From JANQIV01 sp050117315 (GTDB lineage Bacteria; Bacteroidota; Ignavibacteria; Ignavibacteriales; Melioribacteraceae), in the NCBI GenBank assembly GCA_050117315.1, contig JASFMY010000068.1:1-34269 (forward strand): a stretch of DNA of 34,269 bases, written 5' to 3'. The notes under the pieces are model-generated. The model was not told where the DNA came from and ran no database searches. It saw nothing but the letters and a program-made list of their open reading frames with translations. Positions 17,054 to 25,416 of this stretch are shown piece after piece (position 1 is the first letter of the stretch; each line of letters opens with the position of its first letter). Both the position numbers and the translations under genes were made by a program.

Positions 17054-17855
17054 ATGAGCAAATTTATTTCCCCAGAACTAATTTATAATGAAATAAAAGA
17101 AACAAGGGACTCAATTCAGGCGTTTGCAAAACTGATAAGCAGTATAGGAGGACAATTAATTTCTCACGATAAAAACCGGGAAGAGTACAGCCTTAAAGTT
17201 TATTCGCGCGGTCACCGATGCCGCTTTTAAAAGGATCAACCGGAAAAACTTTTGAATTAAAACTGGATTTGATTGACCATCAACTGCAAATGCATAGTGA
17301 GGACGGGATAACTTCTGTTTTTTTAGCAAGCGAAGAGGTAAAAGAGTTTGCTATGAATATTAAAAGGGAACTAGAAAAGCAGAATGTAAATTTGGATGAA
17401 AAATTATTTGATGAAATAAAGAATTTAAAAACTTACAACAAAGAAATAGCCAATAAGATTTTCCGGGTTTTTAGAGCTGTTGACCTGGTATTAAAAGAAT
17501 TTAAGGGAAGTACGTTTGCTTATGGCCGCATCATTTTGATATTGCAATACTGTGGTTTTCGGGCAAAGTTATCTCCGGTCAGGATACAACAAACTGGGAA
17601 AACTCGATGGAGCAAATGAATTTCGGTTTCTCAACGGGTGATGAAGCTATTCCAGAACCTTATTTTTATATTACGTCTTATCCATTCCCTGATTATGTGT
17701 TGGGGCTAGAGCTTTCTCATAATGCCTATTGGCATAAAGAAAGTTGGAAAGGGGCAGTTCTAAAATACAGTGAAATTGCAGATAAAGACGGCAAAGAAAT
17801 TATATTAAATTATTTTAATGAAGTGAAAGACAAAGTTACACCTGCTTTGCCGTAG
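17054..17855 (+). pseudogene. DUF5996-like gene broken by two frameshifts
   Basis: Three frames in series encode one protein. The first runs from ATG 17054 to LKVYSRG near 17210; the second carries PMPLLKGSTGKTFELKLDLI, then DHQL, through to FKGST near 17510; the third reads LWPHHFDIAILWFSGK and then MNFGFSTGDEAIPEPYFYIT, and ends at 17855. The GFSTGDExIPEPYFY block and the AYWHxExWxGAVL block (AYWHKESWKGAVL here) match what I know of DUF5996, whose function is unknown. Frame moves from 2 to 1 to 0, each fitting a one-base loss, near 17205-17217 and near 17508-17520. GAGGATAT precedes the start. No stop other than the frame changes is seen, so decay is young or the calls reflect sequence errors. 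Confidence 0.8.
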
Positions 17856-17866
17856 CTTTTTGTTTG

Positions 17867-18293
17867 TCAAATTATTACGCCGAAAAAAGAAACTATTAAA
17901 CCCGACAAAGATTTTACAGCAATTTTTTGATTTAAAAAAATAACTAAAAAATATTGAAAGCAAAATCGGCCATGAGTAGTTTATAACCATTGCTTCTTGA
18001 GCGGGAAGAATATCGTAAGCCTCTATTAAAATTAGGTAATAAACAAAAGGATTGAATAAACCCATCAATAAATTTTTTAGCAGGTCCCGTCCGAAGATGA
18101 TTTTGTACAAATTCCCTTCATTGAAATGTGTTATTACTCCGAGAACAACAGTACTTGTTAAAGAAGCATAAAATAATATCTGTGCATTTGTTAGTCCTTC
18201 TAAGGTAACTTTAAAAGTGCTTGCAACGGTTGACAAAAAAAACACAGCAACAAGTGAATAATAAAGTGAACGATATTTGTTTTTTGTGAACAC
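17867..18293 (-). pseudogene. EamA/DMT-family transporter, truncated and frameshifted
   Basis: The first half of a drug/metabolite-transporter family protein: about five membrane helices, with the characteristic EAYDILPAQEAMVINYSWPI segment. Normal members have about 290 residues and two EamA repeats; here only the first is present. After FFKSKN the frame breaks at a run of six T (17923-17928, A on the coding strand): one base fewer restores VKSLSGLIVSFFGVII, which stops at 17867-17869. The second repeat is absent, and the gene abuts the tail of the convergent DUF5996-like remnant. The start is GTG at 18293. It is almost certainly non-functional. Confidence 0.8.
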
Positions 18294-18420
18294 TAATTTT
18301 TTTATGGAAATTTTGAATTCCGAAAACTATCAAAATTCTTCCAAAACAAATCATTAAAAATAATTTTGTTTGGAAAGATTGGTCCGAAAATTGTAAGTTA
18401 AATTATTTTCAAAAGAGCAA

Positions 18421-19020
18421 ATGACAAACGACAGAATAAATAAAAAAGATTTACTCAAACCGGAAAACATGGTTAGGATGTATGCCAACGGCGCTTTCCC
18501 GATGGCTGATAAAAACGGAGTTCTCGAATGGTATATGCCCGAAATTAGAACAATAATTCCGTTAGACAATTTTAATATCCCCCGTTCTTTAAAAAAATTT
18601 ATGAATAATTGTAATTTCGAATACAGGTTCAGCTTAGACCCTCTGGAAGTCATAAAAAGATGTGCTGAAAGAGAAGAAACCTGGATTTCCGGTGAACTTA
18701 TAGAGGCTTACAAGGGACTAATAAACAGGGGAAATCTCCATTCCGTAGAAGTTTATCAAGATAAAATTTTATTAGGAGGACTGTACGGAGTTACATTCAG
18801 GGGTGCGTTTTACGGGGAGTCTATGTTTTCGAATGTTTCGCAAGCTTCAAAAACTGCTCTTGTAAAATTGGTTGAAAGATTAAATGAAAAAGGATTTGAA
18901 TTGCTTGACGTGCAATTTATTACTGAACATTTAATGATGTTTGGAGCGGTAGAAATAAGTTTTGAAGAGTTCATGAAACGTCAAATTAAAGCGCAATACA
19001 AAGATGTTTATTTTCTTTAA
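18421..19020 (+). CDS. aat: Leucyl/phenylalanyl-tRNA--protein transferase
   Basis: Aat attaches Leu or Phe to proteins with basic N-termini, marking them for ClpS/ClpAP degradation in the bacterial N-end rule. The 199-aa protein has the usual length for short forms and shows NGAFPMAD, EWYMPEIRTIIPL, the highly conserved LLGGLYGVTFRGAFYGESMF, ASKTAL and LLDVQFITEHLMMFGAV. It starts with ATG directly after the gap that follows the truncated transporter and is intact, so gene decay stops here. An outer-membrane protein gene follows 24 bp later. Confidence 0.96.
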   Translation: MTNDRINKKDLLKPENMVRMYANGAFPMADKNGVLEWYMPEIRTIIPLDNFNIPRSLKKFMNNCNFEYRFSLDPLEVIKRCAEREETWISGELIEAYKGLINRGNLHSVEVYQDKILLGGLYGVTFRGAFYGESMFSNVSQASKTALVKLVERLNEKGFELLDVQFITEHLMMFGAVEISFEEFMKRQIKAQYKDVYFL

Positions 19021-19044
19021 TTAAAAAAAATATATGGAGTGAAA

Positions 19045-19734
19045 ATGAGAAGGCTATTACTATTAGCTGCTATTTTAATAATTGTTTTACAGACAAATTA
19101 TTCTGCACAGACTATCGGCGGAAGCATTATGCTTGCTGTTCCACAGGGTGAATTTAAAGAAAACGTTGATAATTTGGGCTACGGATTGCAGGTACAAGGT
19201 ACGCTTACAACGCCCGGAAGGCTTACACCTTTTACCGTAGGGTTAAACCTAAGTTATATGATTTACGGACAGGAAGAAAGAACAGCACCTTTAAGCACAA
19301 CAGTCCCCGATGTTACGGTTGATGTTGAAAGAAAAAACAGTATTGTAAATTTCCATTTTCTATTTCAGGTATCTCCTTTTGCAGGTACTGTTAAACCTTA
19401 TTTGGAAGGACTTGCCGGAGGGCAATATATTTTTACGGAATCAAGCGTTAAAGGTGATAATAATTATGAAGATTTTGCCAGTAGTACAAATTACGACGAT
19501 TTTACATGGAGCATGGGAGTCGGCGGCGGTTTTTTAATAACTTTAACAAAAGCAACTACGGGAATTCCCGGCGGATTGTTTCTTGATCTTAAAGCACGTT
19601 ATATGTACGGCGGGGAAGCTGAATATTTAACCGAAGGGGATGTAATTGTAAATAACGGCAGTGTGATTTACAGAACAAGAAAATCTGAAACCGACTTTCT
19701 ATCGTTTCATATCGGGGTTGTAGCAGCTTTTTAA
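19045..19734 (+). CDS. Outer-membrane beta-barrel protein
   Basis: About 229 aa with a signal peptide (hydrophobic core to about residue 20, cleavage near YSAQ). The mature part alternates polar and apolar residues in strand-like segments, is glycine-rich, and ends in phenylalanine (HIGVVAAF), the usual signal for barrel insertion by Bam. It resembles the small OprF/OmpA-N or opacity type barrels, but no family is certain. I chose ATG 19045 over GTG 19039 because GGAG at 19036-19039 is properly spaced for it. It ends in a bidirectional terminator shared with the M16 protease pair. Confidence 0.75.
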   Translation: MRRLLLLAAILIIVLQTNYSAQTIGGSIMLAVPQGEFKENVDNLGYGLQVQGTLTTPGRLTPFTVGLNLSYMIYGQEERTAPLSTTVPDVTVDVERKNSIVNFHFLFQVSPFAGTVKPYLEGLAGGQYIFTESSVKGDNNYEDFASSTNYDDFTWSMGVGGGFLITLTKATTGIPGGLFLDLKARYMYGGEAEYLTEGDVIVNNGSVIYRTRKSETDFLSFHIGVVAAF

Positions 19735-19754
19735 AATTATCAATTTGTCAACTA

Positions 19755-19784
19755 AATCACTCCCCTTAAAATTGGGGAGTGATT
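19755..19784. terminator. Bidirectional intrinsic terminator between convergent genes
   Basis: AATCACTCCCC (19755-19765) and GGGGAGTGATT (19774-19784) form an 11-bp stem with an 8-base loop. It lies between the stops of the barrel protein (plus) and the M16-like protein (minus), with T/A-rich flanks on both sides. Confidence 0.85.
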
Positions 19785-19790
19785 ATAATT

Positions 19791-21866
19791 CTAGTCTACT
19801 TTGAAAATTCCGTCATCCAAACCTTTATTGATCTCAATTGTTACAACATTTAACTCAATGCTTCTTCCGGCGCTGGTCTGTGAAAGTTTGTGAGGATATT
19901 TTACTCCGTCAACTTCTTTATATTCATCATAATCTACAATTGTCTGGGCAGAATTACCCTGAACTTTTACATCTGTAACATACCTGTTGAGCAGTCCGGT
20001 TTCTATGTCGTAATATTTAGTCCATTTTTCTTCATTGGGTAAAGTAATTTCAACTTTGTAGGTATCGTGCCCGTTTATTGTTTCAATTCCTTTTAATTCA
20101 GGCGTCATTCCGTGGCTTTTAAAATCTAAAAAAGGATTAAGAATTGCCAATGTTTTTGTGCTTTCCAATTCTTCGCCTTCAAGATAACTTTCCTGTCCCA
20201 TAGCGACCATTTTGCCTTTTTGGCCGTCGTACCATGTTTCCTGGTTAAAGAAATTTGATTCCAGCTTCTGGTTAAACATATCCGGGACTTTCTGCATAAT
20301 TGTAATTGTTAAATTCATCTGTCCGGATGAGCCTTCCAAAACAGTAGTTTTGTCCTGAACTTTTTCAACATTTTCTCTTCCGCCTATAGCTGTAATATAA
20401 TCATCAATTACCGATTCAACCGTAACACCTTCGGGTATTGTCTTTTGAGAGGGATCATACTCTTCACCGTAAACATTATAGTACTTTAGTTTACCTGCTA
20501 TGCTGAATGATTTTATATTTTCAGCAATTTCATCGGCTTTGCCTACAACAACAATGTTCATATTATTCGGCTTGATATATTTTTTTGCAACCTTTTTTAT
20601 GTCTTCAACTGTAACCGCATTTAATCTTTGGAGGTAAGTTTTATAATAGTCTTTAGGAAGATTATACCTTTCCATACTTAACGCAAAACTGGCTATAGTG
20701 CCAGGTTTTTCAAGCGCCCTTGAAAAGCTGCCGGTTAAATAATTTTTTGATGTCTGCAGTTCTTCCTCGGTAACTCCTTCCTTCCTTATTTTTTTAAGTT
20801 CATGAATTACTTCTGTAATGGAACTGTCTGTAACTGAATTTCTTACCGTAGTTCCTACTTTAAATTCTCCTATCAGTTCATCCGAACGTATCGAGCAAAA
20901 AGCTCCGTATGTGTAACCTTTATCTTCTCTTAAATTTTGATTTATGCGGGATAAAAACGATCCTCCCAAAATATTATTCAGAATAGAAGTTTTAACAATG
21001 TCCGGGTCTCCTTTCGGCAGATCAATAGTGTAACCGATTGCCAGCACAGACTGAACCGCATTGGGCCTGTCTATTAAGTGCACCTTATTTACAATTGTTT
21101 TCCCAGGTTTTTTATATTCAAAAGTGGGAATTTCTTTCTTTTCCCATTTGCCGAAATATTTTTCTACAAGCTCTTTAGCTTTTTCCAAACTAATATCACC
21201 GACAATTGCCATCAATGCAATATTCGGCCTGTAGTATGTTTTGTAATAATTATTGCACATTTCAAGGCTTATGTTTTCAACGATCTCTTCAGTCATAAGC
21301 TCGCCGTAAGGGTGATCTTTCCCGTAAAGTACAACATCAAACACATTTCTCGAAATAACATCAGGGTCTTCTTTGTTTTGTGCTAAGCTTGATAAAGTTC
21401 TTGTTTTAATTTTATCCAACTCCTCCTGGGTAAAGTTAGGATTCAGGGTTACATCTGCCATCAAATCGATAATTTTTTTAGTATGCTTTGATAAACCCGA
21501 AGCTCTTACGCTTGTTGAAGATGTTGAAAGGGAAGCGCCGATAAAATCTATTTCTTCATCCAGCTGGTCCTTGCTCCTGCTTTTAGTTCCTGTTCTCAAA
21601 AGCTGACCTGCAAAACTTGAGTAGCCCGCGCTGTCGCCTTCCAGTAAAGGATCTCTGTCGATTATTAATGAAAATGTAATGCGGGGTAGTTTGTTGTTTT
21701 CAACAACAAATACTTTTAAACCGTTCTCCAATTGAAATGATTTTGCATCGCCGATTTTTATTTCAGGCGCCGGGCCCGGTTTAGGTCTTATGCTTCTGTC
21801 TAACTGGGCTTGTGTAGAAACAGTAAATATTAAAAACAATAATAATGTTGAAATTTTCTTTAGCAT
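19791..21866 (-). CDS. M16 peptidase-like subunit without zinc motif, with added C-terminal domain
   Basis: A 691-aa exported protein (signal peptide ending near TQAQ). Residues about 40-450 form an M16 insulinase-type pair of domains, but the HxxEH zinc motif is replaced (GYSSFAGQLLRTGT at the place of the usual HFLEH), so it should be the non-catalytic partner. The family's substrate-binding GYTYGA block is kept. A further region of about 220 residues (from AIGGRENVEKV to the end) resembles LolA-like outer-membrane lipoprotein-sorting domains. The catalytic M16 gene lies directly upstream on the same strand, and the two probably form a heterodimeric periplasmic protease. Confidence 0.88.
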   Translation of the reverse strand: MLKKISTLLLFLIFTVSTQAQLDRSIRPKPGPAPEIKIGDAKSFQLENGLKVFVVENNKLPRITFSLIIDRDPLLEGDSAGYSSFAGQLLRTGTKSRSKDQLDEEIDFIGASLSTSSTSVRASGLSKHTKKIIDLMADVTLNPNFTQEELDKIKTRTLSSLAQNKEDPDVISRNVFDVVLYGKDHPYGELMTEEIVENISLEMCNNYYKTYYRPNIALMAIVGDISLEKAKELVEKYFGKWEKKEIPTFEYKKPGKTIVNKVHLIDRPNAVQSVLAIGYTIDLPKGDPDIVKTSILNNILGGSFLSRINQNLREDKGYTYGAFCSIRSDELIGEFKVGTTVRNSVTDSSITEVIHELKKIRKEGVTEEELQTSKNYLTGSFSRALEKPGTIASFALSMERYNLPKDYYKTYLQRLNAVTVEDIKKVAKKYIKPNNMNIVVVGKADEIAENIKSFSIAGKLKYYNVYGEEYDPSQKTIPEGVTVESVIDDYITAIGGRENVEKVQDKTTVLEGSSGQMNLTITIMQKVPDMFNQKLESNFFNQETWYDGQKGKMVAMGQESYLEGEELESTKTLAILNPFLDFKSHGMTPELKGIETINGHDTYKVEITLPNEEKWTKYYDIETGLLNRYVTDVKVQGNSAQTIVDYDEYKEVDGVKYPHKLSQTSAGRSIELNVVTIEINKGLDDGIFKVD

Positions 21867-21898
21867 TTATTTCTCCAAAATTTTTAATAATATCGTTC

Positions 21899-21969
21899 CC
21901 GTGAAAAAGGGGATCAATTTTCACGGATTCCCACTTACGTCTACCTAGCCGGTATGGCTGGTGGAGACG
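21899..21969. repeat. Two adjacent hairpins between the M16 genes
   Basis: CCGTGAAAA (21899-21907) pairs with TTTTCACGG (21918-21926). A second hairpin uses CGTCT (21938-21942) with AGACG (21965-21969), and inside it ACC with GGT and AGCC with GGCT, around a small loop. The GC content is above that of the surroundings. It looks like an intergenic REP-type palindrome; it may also affect the ratio of the two M16 proteins. Confidence 0.6.
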
Positions 21970-21978
21970 ACAAAGTAA

Positions 21979-23310
21979 TTATCCTTCCTTTTCTTCAGAC
22001 TTAGGTAAATAATAAAGAACAACCCTGTTGTCTTTGTTTAGATATTTTTTTGCAACATCCTGAATATCTCCTCTTGTAACTGCCATGTATTTATCTATTT
22101 CGTTATTTATCAAATTTGCATCGCCATACATAACGTAGTAATCCGCAAGGTTTTCTGCAATGCCTGCAATAGTTGATACACTGTTTACAAAAGCGTTTTC
22201 AATTTGATTGCGAAGTTTTTCAAATTCTTTTTCGCCAATTAATTCATTTTTAACTTTTTCTAATTCAACTTGCATTGCTGTCTCAAGGTCTTCGGCAGGT
22301 ATTCCTGCATTGCTTATGGCATAGCTTATAAACAAACCGGAATCTTCCAGGTTATATTGGAAAGAACCTGATTGGACTGCTTTCTGTTGTTTGTCAACAA
22401 GCTCTTTGTAAAGCCTTGAGCTTCTGCCCGACGCCAATACTTGTGAGAGCATATCCAACGCATAAAAATCCTCCGATCCCTGTTCGGGAATTCTATAAGC
22501 CTGTAAAACCATAGGCAGCTGAACATTGTCGTAAACTATGTCTCTTCTTTCCCCTCCAAGCGGAGGTTCGGAAATATTCGGCCTGTAAACATTTTCATTC
22601 CTTATCTCAATTGTACCGTAATATTTTTTTACCCACTCTTTGGTCTGTTCAATATCAAAATCCCCTGCAATTGAAAGTACAGCGTTATTCGGAGTATAGA
22701 ACCGGTCATGAAAATCAACAAACTCTTCAATTGAAGCCTGGTCCAGGTGTTCCATTGAACCTATGGGCATCCATTGATACGGATGCTTTTTATAAGCGCG
22801 TTTAAATGTTTCCTCTATAACCGTACCATAAGGCTGGTTATCGTATCTCTGTCTCCTTTCTTCTTTTACTACTTTTCTTTGGGTTTCAACCTCCGTGCTG
22901 TCGATTGTTAAATTTACCATTCTTTCAGACTCTAGCCATAACCCCAGCTCAAGCTGGTTTGACGGAAAGATACCATAATAAAATGTTTTGTCCTGGGTGG
23001 TATAAGCATTGTTTGCTCCTCCGGCTCCTTCAACAATTTTATCATACTCACCGCTTTTTATATGTTTTGTTGAACCGAACATTAGATGCTCAAAAAAGTG
23101 AGCAAATCCTGTTCTCTCCGGGCTTTCGTTTTTTGAGCCTACGTGGAATGTTGTTGTAATTGCCACTATTGGTGTCGTGTTGTCCTGGTGAAGTATTACA
23201 TGCATCCCGTTTTCCATTTCGTATTCAACATATTCAATTTTTTTCCGGTCTGCGCTGTAATTAAATGTAAATAGAAATATGAATAAAATTACAAAGAACT
23301 TATGTTTCAT
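21979..23310 (-). CDS. M16 zinc peptidase, catalytic subunit
   Basis: A 443-aa exported zinc protease of the M16 (insulinase/pitrilysin) family. A signal peptide covers about residues 1-20. The inverted zinc motif is HFFEH (His71, Glu74, His75), and Glu150 or Glu151 in VVKEERRQ is the likely third ligand. The length fits the M16B single-chain subunit, which works with a partner lacking the motif, here encoded 112 bp downstream. The usual substrates are peptides or signal-peptide fragments in the periplasm. It is the first gene of the pair. Confidence 0.93.
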   Translation of the reverse strand: MKHKFFVILFIFLFTFNYSADRKKIEYVEYEMENGMHVILHQDNTTPIVAITTTFHVGSKNESPERTGFAHFFEHLMFGSTKHIKSGEYDKIVEGAGGANNAYTTQDKTFYYGIFPSNQLELGLWLESERMVNLTIDSTEVETQRKVVKEERRQRYDNQPYGTVIEETFKRAYKKHPYQWMPIGSMEHLDQASIEEFVDFHDRFYTPNNAVLSIAGDFDIEQTKEWVKKYYGTIEIRNENVYRPNISEPPLGGERRDIVYDNVQLPMVLQAYRIPEQGSEDFYALDMLSQVLASGRSSRLYKELVDKQQKAVQSGSFQYNLEDSGLFISYAISNAGIPAEDLETAMQVELEKVKNELIGEKEFEKLRNQIENAFVNSVSTIAGIAENLADYYVMYGDANLINNEIDKYMAVTRGDIQDVAKKYLNKDNRVVLYYLPKSEEKEG

Positions 23311-23430
23311 TTTTATCCTTTAATTTTTTGTTACAGATTGGATTTATAACGTTAAAAATAAAAAAAGATTCTAAAAGATATTGCTCTAATTATAAATATC
23401 TTGGACGAAAGATTTAGAATATCGTTTCAA

Positions 23431-25140
23431 TTACCTTTTTCGTTTTCTTAATAATTTCTTAGAGGGAGTGTTTTTGCTTTCTCCCTGTCTTTTCTTTTTG
23501 CTTTTCTCTTTTTTCTTTTTGAAATTTTTCTTCTTTTCTGAAATCTCAACATTTATTGTCCTCCCTTTTCTTTCTTTATTCCTAAAGGATTTCAAAATGT
23601 TGTCCTCATATTTTTTATCGGTTTCAAAAAAAGAAAAGTTATTTAAAATTTCTATCTCGCCGATGTTTATACCTCTGATTCCCGTGTAATCGTTAATCAT
23701 CCCTATTATGTTTACCGGTTTAATGTCGTCACGTTTGCCGAGGTTAATAAAAAACCTTGAGTAATCCGACGGAGCAAGCCTTTCCTGCTTTTCTCTTTTT
23801 TGCTTTTCGCCCGGAGCGTTTAAATCTACTGTGTTTTTATAGTATGAAAGAAATCTGTTGAATTCAAGCGAGACGAACTTTTTGATTAATTCTTCCCTGT
23901 CAAGCCATTCTAATTTTTTAAATATGTTTGGAAGGAATGATTCAATTTCCGAATAGTCGACAACAACTTTTTCCATCCTGTCAATTAAATGATAAAGCTG
24001 TTTTTTGCAAATTTCTTTGCCGGAAGGAATTTCTTTTTTTGTGAATTTTTTATTAAGGATTCTTTCAATGTCTTTTATTTTGTTTTTCTCCCTCATGTTT
24101 GCTATAACAATAGAGGTGCCCGTTCTGCCGGCACGGCCCGTTCTGCCGCTCCTGTGGGTATAGATTTCAAGTTCATCGGGAAGATTGTAGTTAATAATAT
24201 GTGATAAATTGTCAACATCCAAACCACGAGCTGCAACATCGGTGGCCACCAATAATTTTAGATGTTTAATCCTGAATTTATTCATCACGCTGTCTCTTTG
24301 GGCCTGGGATAAATCGCCGTGAAGAGAGTCTGCATTATAGCCGTCTTTTATTAACATCTCTGCAACTTCCTGGGTCTCTTTACGGGTTCTGCAGAAAATA
24401 ATGCCGTAAATTTCAGGGTAATAATCGGCAATTCTTTTTAAAGCAAGATAGCGGTCTTTGGCGTGTACCATATAGTATTCATGGCTAACGTTTTCAGCGC
24501 CTACATTCTTTTTGCCGATTGTAATTTCAACCGGGTCATGCATATAATTTCTGGATATAGCTAAAACCTCTTTCGGCATTGTAGCAGAGAAAAGGAGTGT
24601 GTTTTTTTCTGCAGGAGTGTTTTCAAGAATTGCTTCAAGATCATCCCTGAATCCCATGTTCAGCATTTCATCGGCTTCATCAAGTACAACTGTATTAATT
24701 CTTGATAAGTTTACTGCGTTTCTTTTTATCAGGTCAAGCAGTCTTCCGGGAGTTGCGGAAATAATCTGTGCTCCTTTTTTAATCATTTTAATCTGTCTTT
24801 CAATACTCGATCCGCCGAACACCGCGGCTATTTTTATTCCTTCTTTATATTTTGCGAAACTTATTAAATCATCCGCAATCTGAACGCATAATTCTCTTGT
24901 GGGGCTCAAAATTAAATATTGAATTTGTTTTTTTGCCGGGTTGGTATTTTGGATGATCGGTAGTCCGAATGCCGCAGTTTTACCGGTACCTGTTTGTGCA
25001 AGCGCTACAATATCTTTTGAAATATTTTTAATTAACTGCGGGATTACTTCTGTCTGGATTGGCATGGGTTTTTCGAAACCTAATTCATTGATTGCCTTTA
25101 ATATGTTTTTACCGATTCCTAATTCTTCAAAATTTGTCAT
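23431..25140 (-). CDS. DEAD-box RNA helicase with DbpA-like C-terminal domain
   Basis: An ATP-dependent RNA helicase of the DeaD/CsdA group, used in ribosome assembly and RNA unwinding. From ATG 25140 it has 569 aa; the longer frame to 25182 lacks a ribosome site, while AGGAAGG lies just before this ATG. Motifs include the Q motif (FEKPMPIQ), AQTGTGKT, PTRELCVQI, TPGRLLD, DEAD, SAT, RGLDV and HRSGRTGRAGRTG. A DbpA-type RNA-binding domain lies at about 460-535 (FFINLGKRD, then IGEIEI), followed by a lysine-rich tail. The leader ahead of it contains an intrinsic terminator and a short ORF, which suggests regulated readthrough. Confidence 0.95.
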   Translation of the reverse strand: MTNFEELGIGKNILKAINELGFEKPMPIQTEVIPQLIKNISKDIVALAQTGTGKTAAFGLPIIQNTNPAKKQIQYLILSPTRELCVQIADDLISFAKYKEGIKIAAVFGGSSIERQIKMIKKGAQIISATPGRLLDLIKRNAVNLSRINTVVLDEADEMLNMGFRDDLEAILENTPAEKNTLLFSATMPKEVLAISRNYMHDPVEITIGKKNVGAENVSHEYYMVHAKDRYLALKRIADYYPEIYGIIFCRTRKETQEVAEMLIKDGYNADSLHGDLSQAQRDSVMNKFRIKHLKLLVATDVAARGLDVDNLSHIINYNLPDELEIYTHRSGRTGRAGRTGTSIVIANMREKNKIKDIERILNKKFTKKEIPSGKEICKKQLYHLIDRMEKVVVDYSEIESFLPNIFKKLEWLDREELIKKFVSLEFNRFLSYYKNTVDLNAPGEKQKREKQERLAPSDYSRFFINLGKRDDIKPVNIIGMINDYTGIRGINIGEIEILNNFSFFETDKKYEDNILKSFRNKERKGRTINVEISEKKKNFKKKKEKSKKKRQGESKNTPSKKLLRKRKR

Positions 25141-25169
25141 TACCTTCCTGAAAATTATAATTTGATAAT

Positions 25170-25334
25170 TCAAGTTACGCAATTAGTTGGCATTAAAAAG
25201 CCCAACTTTTCAAAAAAGTTGGGCTTTTTGCTTACTGAAAATAGAAATAGTTTCCGTCCGACTATCTGTCCATACTCCTCATAGAACAAATAAAAAACTG
25301 TTGCGGCAAATAGAAAAGCTGCAAACTTTTTCAC
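25170..25334 (-). CDS. Candidate 54-aa leader ORF / small membrane protein
   Basis: An open frame from GTG 25334, with a very good ribosome site (AAAGGAG, six bases before the start). It encodes a basic start and a hydrophobic helix (MKKFAAFLFAATVFYLFYEE), then GQIVGRKLFLFSVSKK, and reads through both arms of the intrinsic terminator at 25195-25229 before TGA at 25170. Since the terminator would remove the stop codon from the transcript, either translation blocks the hairpin or the frame's end is not used. It lies 29 bp upstream of the helicase start. It may be a leader peptide or a small membrane protein; I recognise no family. Confidence 0.45.
   Translation of the reverse strand: MKKFAAFLFAATVFYLFYEEYGQIVGRKLFLFSVSKKPNFFEKLGFLMPTNCVT
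25195..25229. terminator. Strong intrinsic terminator upstream of the helicase
   Basis: AAAAAGCCCAACTTTT (25195-25210) and its complement (25214-25229) make a 16-bp perfect stem with a 3-base loop and A/T tracts on both sides. It lies 55 bp upstream of the helicase ATG and would stop minus-strand transcripts arriving from the bat operon or from a promoter just upstream of the helicase. Confidence 0.88.
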
Positions 25335-25391
25335 GATGGTCTCCTTTGATTTAAAATATTAATGCATGGGGTCTGAATTCGGTTCAGTTTT

Positions 25392-25416
25392 ATAAAAAGG
25401 AGAAATCAAATCTCCT
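25392..25416 (-). terminator. Weak terminator at the end of the bat operon
   Basis: On the minus strand AGGAGA (25411-25416, complement) pairs with TCTCCT (25398-25403), followed by TTTTTATA. The hairpin overlaps the batE stop codon. The 6-bp stem is short, so some readthrough toward the small ORF and helicase is likely. Confidence 0.5.

Noticed and set aside
25141..25182. N-terminal extension of the DEAD-box helicase
   Set aside because: The extra 14 residues are absent from the family and AGGAAGG sits right before the internal ATG at 25140.
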